Positions 9,539 through 17,229 of a DNA stretch of 64,000 bases are shown in pieces; the first letter of the stretch is position 1, and every line of letters begins with the position of its first letter. The stretch lies in contig NZ_VJYI01000001.1 in NCBI RefSeq assembly GCF_008065375.1, positions 496,001 through 560,000 on the forward strand, given 5' to 3'. The position numbers and the translations under genes are program-made. The notes below the pieces were generated by a model. That model saw nothing but the letters and a program-made list of their open reading frames with translations, did no database searches and had not been told where the DNA came from. This DNA comes from Nonomuraea sp. SYSU D8015 (GTDB lineage: Bacteria; Actinomycetota; Actinomycetes; Streptosporangiales; Streptosporangiaceae).

Positions 9539-10302
9539 CGGCTCTCCTGACGTTCGAGGACGTGCACCTGAGCTTCGCCGGCGTCAAGGCCGTGGACGGC
9601 GTCTCCTTCCAGGTGGGGCAGGCGGAGCTGCTGGCGATCATCGGGCCGAACGGCGCCGGCAAGACCTCGATCTTCAACGTGCTGTCGGGCGTCTACCGGC
9701 CCCAGAGCGGCCGCGTCACCTTCCTGGGCGAGGACCTGCTGCTCAAACGGCCGCACGAGATCGCCGCCATGGGCCTGGCCAGGACGTTCCAGAACGTGGA
9801 GCTGTTCCACAACCTCACCGTCCTGGACAACCTCATGCTCGGCCGGCACCACCACTTCGGCTACGGCGCGTTCGCGGCCGTCCTCTGGTACGGCCGCGCC
9901 CGGCGGGCGGAGCTGGCCGCCCGCGCCAAGGTCGAGGACATCATCGACTTCCTGGAGCTGGAGGCCTGGCGCCGCCACCCCGTGCGGCTGCTCCCGTATG
10001 GGATCCAGAAGCGGGTCGAGCTGGGCCGGGCCCTCGCCATGGAGCCGCGGCTGCTGCTGCTCGACGAGCCGGTGGCCGGCATGAACCTGGAGGAGACCGA
10101 GGACATGGCCAGGTTCGTGCTGGACATCAGGGACGAGCTGGGCATCCCCGTCGTCCTCGTGGAGCACGACATGGGGCTGGTCATGGACCTGGCCGACCGC
10201 GTGCTGGTGCTGGACTTCGGCCGCCCGGTCGCGCTGGGCAGCCCGGCCGAGGTGCAGCAGGACCCCAAGGTGATCGAGGCGTATCTCGGAGGGACCGCAT
10301 GA
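9526..10302 (+). CDS. livG: Branched-chain amino acid-type ABC importer ATPase LivG
   Basis: 258 residues. Walker A is GPNGAGKTSIFNVLSG, then LARTFQNVELF, which is typical of LivG, and the Walker B region LLLLDEPVAGMNLEETEDM. The signature loop is PYGIQKRVELGRAL in place of the usual YGxQRRLEIARAL. I chose GTG at 9526 because GGAGGAA is well spaced from it; the ATG at 9535 is the alternative. The gene overlaps livF by 13 bases and the ligase gene by four. Confidence 0.9.
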   Translation: MALMTALLTFEDVHLSFAGVKAVDGVSFQVGQAELLAIIGPNGAGKTSIFNVLSGVYRPQSGRVTFLGEDLLLKRPHEIAAMGLARTFQNVELFHNLTVLDNLMLGRHHHFGYGAFAAVLWYGRARRAELAARAKVEDIIDFLELEAWRRHPVRLLPYGIQKRVELGRALAMEPRLLLLDEPVAGMNLEETEDMARFVLDIRDELGIPVVLVEHDMGLVMDLADRVLVLDFGRPVALGSPAEVQQDPKVIEAYLGGTA

Positions 10303-12119
10303 CGATCGTGGACAGGGTGCGTGAGCGGGCCAGAGCGACCCCGCACGCCGTCGCGATGCGGCACAAGGACTTCGGCATATGGCAGGAGGTCACCTGGGCG
10401 GCCTACTGGACGCAGGTCGAGCTGGTCGCGCACGCCCTGCTCGCGCTGGGGATCGAGCCGGGCGACCGGGTGGCCATCCACTCCGAGAACCGCCCCGAGT
10501 GGCTCTACGGCGACCTGGGGACGGTCGCGGTGCGCGGCATCACGGTCGGCCTCTATCCGACGAACCCGCCCGCCGAGGTCGCGTACCTGCTGGCCGACTC
10601 CGGCGCCGCGATCCTCCTCGCCGAGGACCAGGAGCAGGTCGACAAGGCCCTGGCCGTCCGCGACGAGTGCCCCGACCTGCGGCGGATCGTCTACATGGAG
10701 CCGCGCGGCATCCGCGGCCGCTACGACGACGACCTGCTGATGTCCTGGCCGGAGTTCCTCGCCCTGGGTGCCGAGCACCGGGCCGGGCACCCCGATGCCG
10801 TGGAGCGCCGCATGGCCGAGGCGGCGCCCGACGACGTGATGACGCTTATCTACACCTCCGGCACCACCGGGCCGCCCAAGGGCGTCATGCTCACCGTCGG
10901 CAACGTCGAGTTCGCCGTCGACACGCTCGTCACCGGCGGCGGCTTCACCTCCCCGCCGCCCTCCGAACGCGACCTCGCGCTGTCGTACCTGCCGCTGTGT
11001 CACGTGGCCGAGCGCGCGTTCACCGTGTGGTTCAACTCCGCGGCGGGCGTGCAGGTGAACTTCGCCGAGTCCATCGACACCGTCCAGGCCAACCTGCGCG
11101 AGGTGCAGCCGACGATCCTGTTCGGGGTGCCGCGCATCTGGGAGAAGGTGCTCGCCCAGGTCAACATCAAGCTGGAGTCGGCCTCGCCGCTCAAGCGCGC
11201 GATCACCCGGTTCTGGCTGCGGGTGGCCGACCGGATCGGCGACACGCTGGTGCGCACGGGAGGCACGCACACGCTGGGGACGCGGCTGGCGTACGCGATC
11301 GGGTGGGTCTTCTGCTATCGCGCGCTGCGCGAGCGGCTCGGCATGCGGCGGGTGCGTTACGCCGCCTCCGGCGCCGCGCCCATCGCGCCCGACGTGCTCA
11401 AGTTCTACATGGGGATCGGCATCCCCATGCACGAGGTGTACGGCATGAGCGAGAACACCGCCATCGCCACCGCCAACCGCCCTGGACGGGTGCGCCTCGG
11501 CACGGTCGGCGAGCCGCACCCCGGCATCGAGCTGAAGATCGACGAGGCCACCGGCGAGATCATGACCAGGCACCCGGGCAACTTCGCCGGCTACTGGCGC
11601 AACCCGCGTGCCACCGCCGACGTGCTCGATCCCGACGGCTGGCTGCACACGGGCGACGTGGGCGAGTGGGTGGACGGCACGCACGTGCGGATCACGGACC
11701 GGATGAAGGACATCATCATCACGGCCGGGGGCAAGAACGTCGCGCCCAGCGAGATCGAGAACGCCTTGAAGGCGTCGCCGTACCTGAAGGAGGCCGTGGT
11801 CATCGGGGACCAGCGGCCGTACCTGGTGGCGCTGATCGGGATCGAGCCGGACACGGTGGGGGAGTGGGCGCGGCGGCGCGGGCTGCCGTACACGACCTAT
11901 CGGGACCTGTCGGAGAAGGCGGAGACGCGGGAGCTCGTCCGCGGGATCGTCAACGAGGTCAACGCCCGCTTCGCCTCGGTCGAGCAGGTCAAGCGCTTCG
12001 CGTTCCTGCCCAAGGAGCTGGACCACGAGGACGGCGAGCTGACCGCCACCCAGAAGGTCAAGCGCAGCGCCATCGCCAAGCTGTTCGAGGACCTGGTGGA
12101 AGGGATGTACGCCCGGTGA
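10299..12119 (+). CDS. Long-chain acyl-CoA synthetase (AMP-forming)
   Basis: 606 residues of the ANL adenylate-forming superfamily. The phosphate-binding loop is LIYTSGTTGPPKGVML near residue 185. The core has YGMSENTAIAT near 385, the hinge Asp is in LHTGDVGEW near 450, and the C-terminal Lys region is DRMKDIIITAGGKNVAPSEIE. The length and DEL..TQKVKR ending resemble bacterial FadD15-like long-chain ligases. It sits inside the transporter operon, overlapping livG and livH by four bases, which suggests the imported compound is a carboxylic acid activated to a CoA ester. That link is inference from context. Confidence 0.88.
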   Translation: MTIVDRVRERARATPHAVAMRHKDFGIWQEVTWAAYWTQVELVAHALLALGIEPGDRVAIHSENRPEWLYGDLGTVAVRGITVGLYPTNPPAEVAYLLADSGAAILLAEDQEQVDKALAVRDECPDLRRIVYMEPRGIRGRYDDDLLMSWPEFLALGAEHRAGHPDAVERRMAEAAPDDVMTLIYTSGTTGPPKGVMLTVGNVEFAVDTLVTGGGFTSPPPSERDLALSYLPLCHVAERAFTVWFNSAAGVQVNFAESIDTVQANLREVQPTILFGVPRIWEKVLAQVNIKLESASPLKRAITRFWLRVADRIGDTLVRTGGTHTLGTRLAYAIGWVFCYRALRERLGMRRVRYAASGAAPIAPDVLKFYMGIGIPMHEVYGMSENTAIATANRPGRVRLGTVGEPHPGIELKIDEATGEIMTRHPGNFAGYWRNPRATADVLDPDGWLHTGDVGEWVDGTHVRITDRMKDIIITAGGKNVAPSEIENALKASPYLKEAVVIGDQRPYLVALIGIEPDTVGEWARRRGLPYTTYRDLSEKAETRELVRGIVNEVNARFASVEQVKRFAFLPKELDHEDGELTATQKVKRSAIAKLFEDLVEGMYAR

Positions 12120-13003
12120 AGGGGCTGCTGGAGACCATCATCAGGGGCCTGGGCAACGGCTCGGTGTACGCGTTGCTCGCCCTCGGATTCGTGATCATCT
12201 ACAAGGCCACGCGGGTGATCAGCTTCGCGCAGCCCGCTCTCATGCTGGCCGGGGCCGTCGCGGTGAGCTACCTGGCCGAGGTGACCGGCTTCTACGCCGC
12301 CGTGATCCTGTCCGCGCTGCTCATCGCCCTCGTCGCGCTGGGCATCGAGCGGGTGGCGATCCGGCCCATGGTGGGGCGGCCGGTCTTCGTCGTGGCGATC
12401 ATCACGCTCGGCATCGACGTGGTGGTGCGGGTGGTGGTCAACGCCTTCATCGGGCGCGACGTGCGGCAGATGGGCGATCCGTGGGGATTCACGCAGGTGT
12501 CGCTCGGGCCGCTGGTCGTGCAGAGCCGCTGGCTGGCCATGCTGCTGGTGACGGCCGTGCTGGTGGCGCTGCTGTTCGCGTTCTTCCGCTACACGAAGTA
12601 CGGGCTCGCCATGCGGGCGGCGGCCTTCGACCAGGAGACCGCGCTGGCGCAGGGGGTGTCCGTCGGCATGGTGTTCGCGCTGTCGTGGGGGCTCGCCGGA
12701 TTCCTGGCGGCGATCGCCGGGATGTTCGTCGGCACCGGGCAGGGCGTCGAGCAGCTGACCTGGATCATCGCGTTGAAGGCGCTGCCGGCGATCATCGTGG
12801 GCGGGCTCGACTCGCTCGGCGGCGCCGTCGTGGGCGGGCTGGTCGTGGGCGTGGTCGAGTCGCTGTTCCAGTCCTACCAAGGGGAGTTCGCACCCTGGCT
12901 GGGACAGAACTTCGCGGTCGTCTCGCCGTACGTGGTGATGCTGATCGTGCTGCTGGTCAGGCCGTACGGCCTGTTCGGGACCCGGGAGGTCGAGCGGGTA
13001 TGA
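12116..13003 (+). CDS. livH: ABC importer permease LivH
   Basis: 295 residues from a GTG that overlaps the ligase stop. The start VKGLLETIIRGLGNGSVYAL and the region LGFVIIYKATRVISFAQ are typical of LivH permeases. About eight hydrophobic segments are seen, and EQLTWIIALKALPAIIVGG with GLDSLGGAVVGGLVVG is the conserved C-terminal coupling region. The protein forms the membrane channel with LivM. Its stop overlaps the livM start. Confidence 0.9.
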   Translation: MKGLLETIIRGLGNGSVYALLALGFVIIYKATRVISFAQPALMLAGAVAVSYLAEVTGFYAAVILSALLIALVALGIERVAIRPMVGRPVFVVAIITLGIDVVVRVVVNAFIGRDVRQMGDPWGFTQVSLGPLVVQSRWLAMLLVTAVLVALLFAFFRYTKYGLAMRAAAFDQETALAQGVSVGMVFALSWGLAGFLAAIAGMFVGTGQGVEQLTWIIALKALPAIIVGGLDSLGGAVVGGLVVGVVESLFQSYQGEFAPWLGQNFAVVSPYVVMLIVLLVRPYGLFGTREVERV

Positions 13004-14169
13004 CCGAGACGACGCGCTCCGCGGCGGCCCCGGCCGCCCCTGACATACCGACCGGCCGGTCTCACAGGGTCCGTGGCCGGCCGCTCCTCTACACCTCCTA
13101 CGCCCAGGACATGGCGCTGCTCGACACGCGGGCCAAGCGGGTGTGGACGGGGCTGCTGGTGGTGCTGGCGTTCGCGCTGACGGTGCTGCTGCAGGACCGG
13201 TCACTGGAGGTGCTGGCCACGGCGTACGTGATGGCCATCGGCGCGATCGGGCTCAACATCGTCACCGGGTACGCCGGCCAGGTCTCCCTCGGCCACGCCT
13301 TCTTCGTGGCCATCGGGGCCTACACCGCCGCCGCCCTGTCCGGGCCCGTGGACGGCCAGCGGCTCGGCTACGGGATCGCGGAGATCTGGATCTGGCTGCC
13401 CGCGGCCGGGCTCGTCGCCGCCGCGGCCGGGGTTCTGGTCGCGCCGCTGGCCACCCGCCTGCGTGGCCTCTACCTGGCCATCGTCACTCTTGGTCTGGTC
13501 TTCCTGGGCGAGCACATCTTCAAGGAGTGGCAGGAGCTGACCGGCGGCCCCGGCGTGGGCCGGGAGGCCGCCGTGCCGCAGCTCTTCGGCGTCCGCCTCG
13601 ACCAGGACGGGCCGCTCGGCACCAAGGAGCAGCTGCTCTACACGCTCATGCTGGCGCTGCTGATCGTCTTCGCCGTCGCGGCCCGCAACCTGGCCCGCTC
13701 GCGCATCGGCCGCGCCTTCGCCGCCGTCCGCGACCGCGACATCGCCGCGGAGGTCATCGGGGTGCCGCTGACCCGCTACAAGGTGCTGGCCTTCGGCATC
13801 AGCTCCTTCTACGCGGGCTGCGCCGGCGGCCTGCTCTACACGATCTCCGGGTACGTCGAGCCGGGCTCGTTCAGCCTGCTCATGTCCGTCCAGTTCATCG
13901 CGATGGTCCTGATCGGCGGCGTGGCCACCGTGTCAGGGTCGATCGCGGGCGCGCTGTTCATCACGCTGTTGCAGCCCCTCACCAGGTCGCTGCCCTCGCT
14001 GGTGCCGTTCGTCAGCGGCGACACCACGCAGACCCCCAACGTGTTCCAGGTCGAGACCGTGCTGTACGGGCTGCTGATCGTGCTGTTCCTCATCTTCGAG
14101 CCGCGCGGCCTGTTCGGTCTGTGGATCCGGATCCGCAACTACTGGAAATCCTGGCCCTTTTCATACTGA
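13000..14169 (+). CDS. livM: ABC importer permease LivM
   Basis: 389 residues. A cytoplasmic N-terminal extension of about 45 residues precedes the membrane part. The signatures IGLNIVTGYAGQVSLGHAFF, LRGLYLAIVTLGLVF, and the EAA-like loop FAAVRDRDIAAEVIGVPLTRYKV identify LivM. The protein ends with FEPRGLFGLWIRIRNYWKSWP. It overlaps livH by four bases and is followed 13 bp later by the binding protein, so the whole importer is one transcription unit. Confidence 0.9.
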   Translation: MTETTRSAAAPAAPDIPTGRSHRVRGRPLLYTSYAQDMALLDTRAKRVWTGLLVVLAFALTVLLQDRSLEVLATAYVMAIGAIGLNIVTGYAGQVSLGHAFFVAIGAYTAAALSGPVDGQRLGYGIAEIWIWLPAAGLVAAAAGVLVAPLATRLRGLYLAIVTLGLVFLGEHIFKEWQELTGGPGVGREAAVPQLFGVRLDQDGPLGTKEQLLYTLMLALLIVFAVAARNLARSRIGRAFAAVRDRDIAAEVIGVPLTRYKVLAFGISSFYAGCAGGLLYTISGYVEPGSFSLLMSVQFIAMVLIGGVATVSGSIAGALFITLLQPLTRSLPSLVPFVSGDTTQTPNVFQVETVLYGLLIVLFLIFEPRGLFGLWIRIRNYWKSWPFSY

Positions 14170-14182
14170 GAGAGGATTTTTC

Positions 14183-15475
14183 ATGAAGAGTCGCTATGTG
14201 GTGGCGTTCACCGCGTCGGTGGCCCTTCTGTTGTCCGCGTGCGGCGTCATCCGGGGGGACGACGAGGGCAGCAAGGGCGGCGCCCAGGCGCCAGGTGTCA
14301 CCACGGAGCCATGTCCCAACGCGGTCGACCGCAACAAGGGATGCATCTACCTCGGCTCGATCTCCGACCTCACCTCGGGGCCGTTCGCCGCGCTGGCCGT
14401 GCCCATCACCGACGCGCAGAAGGCGTTCTGGGCCCGCGTCAACAAGGCGGGCGGCATCGGCGGCAAGTACGAGGTGGACGTCACCCGCTACGTCCGGGAC
14501 AACAAGTACAACCCGGAGGTGCACCGGCAGGTCTACAACGAGATCAAGGACCAGGTGCTCGGCCTGGCCCAGACGCTCGGCTCCCCCACGACCGCCGCCA
14601 TCATCGCCGACCTCAAGGCCAACGACATCGTCGCCGCCCCCGCCTCCTGGACCTCGGCCTGGGAGTTCGAGGACGTGATCGTCGAGTCCGGGGCCAACTA
14701 CTGCGTGGAGGCCATGAACTCCGTGGACTACGCGGTGGAGACGTACAAGCCGAAGTCCGTCATGGCCGTCCACCTGGCCGGTGACTACGGCGCGGACGCC
14801 GCCGCCGGCGCCAAGATCGCCGCTGAACGGAACGGCCTGACGTTCACCAGTGTGGAGACGCCCACGGGCGCGAACGAACAGGGCCGCGCCATCACCGAGA
14901 TCACCAAGAACAAGCCCGACCTGGTCATCCTCACGACGGGCCCGGCGGACGCCGCCACGATCATCGGCCAGGCCGCCGCGGCCGGCTACAAGGGCCGTTT
15001 CATCGGCACGGGCCCCACGTGGAACCCGGCCCTGCTGAAGTCCCCGGCCGCGCCCGCGCTGAAGGCGTTGTACGAGCAGTCGGCCCCCGGCAAGCCGTGG
15101 GACGCCGACACGCCCGGCCACAAGGCCCTGCGCGAGGCGTTCCCGAACGTGACGGCCAACGAGGGCTACACGTCCGGCTGGGCGTGGGCGTACCCGCTGA
15201 AGGCCGCCCTGGACAAGATGGTGGCCGGCGGGGACGTGAGCAGAAAGGGCCTGCTGGCCGCGGTGAAGACCCTGAAGACCGTGGACTACGAGGGCATGCT
15301 GCCCCCTGAGGCGGGCAACTACGCCGACGACGCCAACACGGCGACCTTCCGCCAGACGTTGATCAACAAGGTGGACGACCAGGCCCCGACCGGCGTCTCG
15401 ATCGTCAAGGACTTCTTCACCGGCGAGACGGCGAAGTCGTACACCTTCGACGGCCCCTGCTTCGCCAAGCTGTAA
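14183..15475 (+). CDS. ABC importer substrate-binding lipoprotein (LivK-like)
   Basis: 430 residues. The signal peptide ends in a lipobox LLSAC at about residue 20, so the mature protein is a lipid-anchored periplasm-side receptor. The fold is the type I periplasmic-binding family used by LivK, with GSISDLTSGPFAAL at the N-lobe and LAGDYGADAAAGAKIAAE in the middle. The good site GAGAGG lies just before ATG. The ligand cannot be read; the acyl-CoA synthetase in the operon hints at an organic acid and not an amino acid. Confidence 0.88.
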   Translation: MKSRYVVAFTASVALLLSACGVIRGDDEGSKGGAQAPGVTTEPCPNAVDRNKGCIYLGSISDLTSGPFAALAVPITDAQKAFWARVNKAGGIGGKYEVDVTRYVRDNKYNPEVHRQVYNEIKDQVLGLAQTLGSPTTAAIIADLKANDIVAAPASWTSAWEFEDVIVESGANYCVEAMNSVDYAVETYKPKSVMAVHLAGDYGADAAAGAKIAAERNGLTFTSVETPTGANEQGRAITEITKNKPDLVILTTGPADAATIIGQAAAAGYKGRFIGTGPTWNPALLKSPAAPALKALYEQSAPGKPWDADTPGHKALREAFPNVTANEGYTSGWAWAYPLKAALDKMVAGGDVSRKGLLAAVKTLKTVDYEGMLPPEAGNYADDANTATFRQTLINKVDDQAPTGVSIVKDFFTGETAKSYTFDGPCFAKL

Positions 15476-15507
15476 CCCGAACCCCCGAAAACCCCGCTCG
15501 CTCCGCT

Positions 15508-15547
15508 CGCCAGCCCACCCCAATCCCGATTACCCGGTGGGCTGGCG
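15508..15547 (+). terminator. Stem-loop after the transporter operon
   Basis: A perfect 12-bp stem (CGCCAGCCCACC pairing with GGTGGGCTGGCG) with a 16-base loop, 32 bp past the binding-protein stop. There is no T-tract, as is usual for actinomycete terminators. Confidence 0.6.
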
Positions 15548-15683
15548 GGAGCCCACCCAGAGTGGTCCTCGCTATCGCTCGGCCATGCTCTGTGGGCAAG
15601 CTCCACACCCCCGTCGGATCTTCCCACCCCGGCCCCGGGTTCGTTGGCCAGGGTCCGTGCGTGCGGCGGGGTGGCCTTCTCCC

Positions 15684-16109
15684 TCAGCAAGCGGCGAGAC
15701 CGTCCACCGCGCGAACTGTGTCGGCCTCGCGCGTGATCGCTGTCGATGCGGCCTTCACTGGTGCTCGGTCAGGTTGGTCAACTGTGGCCGCCAACTCCAG
15801 TCCGTGATTGATGGCCACGGCGGCTGTGAACGAGCGGGACTTGAGGATCGACGTGAACAGTTGCGAGAGCTCACTTCGCTCCTTCACCTTGAGAAGCTGG
15901 CGTCGCTCTTGCCGGCTGATCTCGGCATAGGCCCATAGGTTGGACGTGTTCCCGTGGCCATCCAGGCACTCGAAGATGTAGTACCTGCGGTGCTGCTGGA
16001 TGATCCCAGCGAGTGGAATGTCGTAGTGGTCGAGGATCTTGTCGATCTTCGCTGTGTCGGCCGGGCACCACGGCTCGGCACCGATCCGTAGATGGATCTG
16101 ATCACTCAT
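15684..16109 (-). CDS. Orphan hypothetical protein, atypical composition
   Basis: 141 residues from the ATG at 16109, starting MSDQIHLRIGAEPWCP. I do not recognise a family. The middle part (YYIFECLDGHGNTSNLWAYAE) looks like a small alpha/beta domain and the C-terminal 40 residues look disordered. GC content and codon use are lower than in all neighbours, which suggests transfer. The start codon directly abuts the edge of a broken PBP fragment, so its upstream region is borrowed from that duplicate and it may lack a native promoter. Confidence 0.55.
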   Translation of the reverse strand: MSDQIHLRIGAEPWCPADTAKIDKILDHYDIPLAGIIQQHRRYYIFECLDGHGNTSNLWAYAEISRQERRQLLKVKERSELSQLFTSILKSRSFTAAVAINHGLELAATVDQPDRAPVKAASTAITREADTVRAVDGLAAC

Positions 16110-16111
16110 CC

Positions 16112-16325
16112 GCTTCAGGGCACCGATCATCGTGTGCTTCCAGATCGGCCGCTCACCGCACCGGCCAGATCAGGCGTGAACCCGGCGAACCATGCGGCCG
16201 TGTACTGGTCGGTGGTGCCGGTCTTGCCGGCGGCGTGGCGGCCGATGCCGCCGACCTCTCGCATGGCGCCCTTGGCGAACACGCCGAACAGCACGTCCGC
16301 CGTCGCGTCCACGATCGCCGGGTCG
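16112..16325 (-). pseudogene. Truncated duplicate of PBP transpeptidase C-terminal region
   Basis: The translation DPAIVDATADVLFGVF and GKTGTTDQYTAAWFAG matches the KTG-motif region of the intact PBP gene at 17230-19434 almost residue for residue, and the DNA is roughly nine-tenths identical by eye. Compared with the parent, about 94 bp (parent 17475-17568) are missing between the AGAVS and GPIWK parts, which shifts the frame. There is no transglycosylase part and no SxxK motif, so it cannot be a working enzyme. It is a fossil of a partial duplication. Confidence 0.85.
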
Positions 16326-16377
16326 AGGACACCGCTATACGTCCTTGAGACCATTTGGGCCGCGAACCGTCCCGTCT

Positions 16378-17103
16378 TCACTGATCGTCCGGGAAGGAGG
16401 CCCTGGTCTCAGGCCGCCGCGCGGGCGGGCGCGACGCGAAGGCGACGATCGCGAGCAAGGCCGTGACCGCCGCCAGCACGGGCGCGGGACCGGCGTGCCG
16501 GTAGAGCACGGCGCCGGTCACCGCGCCGGTGAACAGCGCGCCGAGGGTGACCGACCGGCGCATCGCCGCCCGTCCCGGTCGGTCGGTGGCCAGACGCGTG
16601 AGGATGGTGGTGAGCACGGTCGTCATGACCAGGTCGGGCACCCCCAGCCGGAGCGCGGCCGCGTTCTGCAGGCCCATGCCGTAGCCGAGCAGCCCGATGA
16701 GCGCCGCCTGCGCGGCGGTCTCGCGATGTCCCGCCACCTGGGCCACCGCGAGAGCGCCGGCGACGAGGACCGCGTGCGCGGCCGTGAGCGCCGTGAACCC
16801 CCGCCGCATGTCCCTCACCCATCCCGCGAACCGGCCCGCGCTCCACGCCCCGGCGGTGAAGGCCGCGACGGCCAGCGGCGGAGCCCACCTCGACAGCTGG
16901 GGGTCGCCGGCCAGGGCGAAGCCGAGGAAGACCACGTTGCCGGTCATGTTGGCGACGAAGACCCGGTTCAGGCCGAGGAACGTGACGGCGTCCACGAGGC
17001 CGGTCGTGACGGTCAGCACGATCAGCAGGGTCGGCAGGGTGCCGTACTCGGCCGCGTGGCCGGGGAACAACGCGTCGGAGAGCCGCCGCAGCCCGCCTCT
17101 CAC
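16378..17103 (-). CDS. DUF1275 (YoaK-like) membrane protein
   Basis: About 241 residues from a GTG at 17103 with GGAG six bases upstream; the frame is open to an ATG at 17226. The family signature VDAVTFLGLNRVFVANMTGN is near residue 35, followed by LGYGMGLQNAAALRLGVPDL and VMTTVLTTILTRLA. Six membrane segments are predicted by eye. Family members are inner-membrane proteins of unknown transport or sensing role. The gene lies between the intact PBP gene and its broken copy, so it sits inside the duplicated area. Confidence 0.85.
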   Translation of the reverse strand: MRGGLRRLSDALFPGHAAEYGTLPTLLIVLTVTTGLVDAVTFLGLNRVFVANMTGNVVFLGFALAGDPQLSRWAPPLAVAAFTAGAWSAGRFAGWVRDMRRGFTALTAAHAVLVAGALAVAQVAGHRETAAQAALIGLLGYGMGLQNAAALRLGVPDLVMTTVLTTILTRLATDRPGRAAMRRSVTLGALFTGAVTGAVLYRHAGPAPVLAAVTALLAIVAFASRPPARRPETRASFPDDQ

Positions 17104-17229
17104 GGGTGCTCCCGCGCGCGGGCCCCGCGCCGGGGACGCGGGGCGGCTCCCATGCGCTCTCTCCTCGGTGTCAGGCGGTGTAGGCGCAGGTACTCGTACC
17201 CGCGTCGACAGCCGCCACCCCGCCACGAC

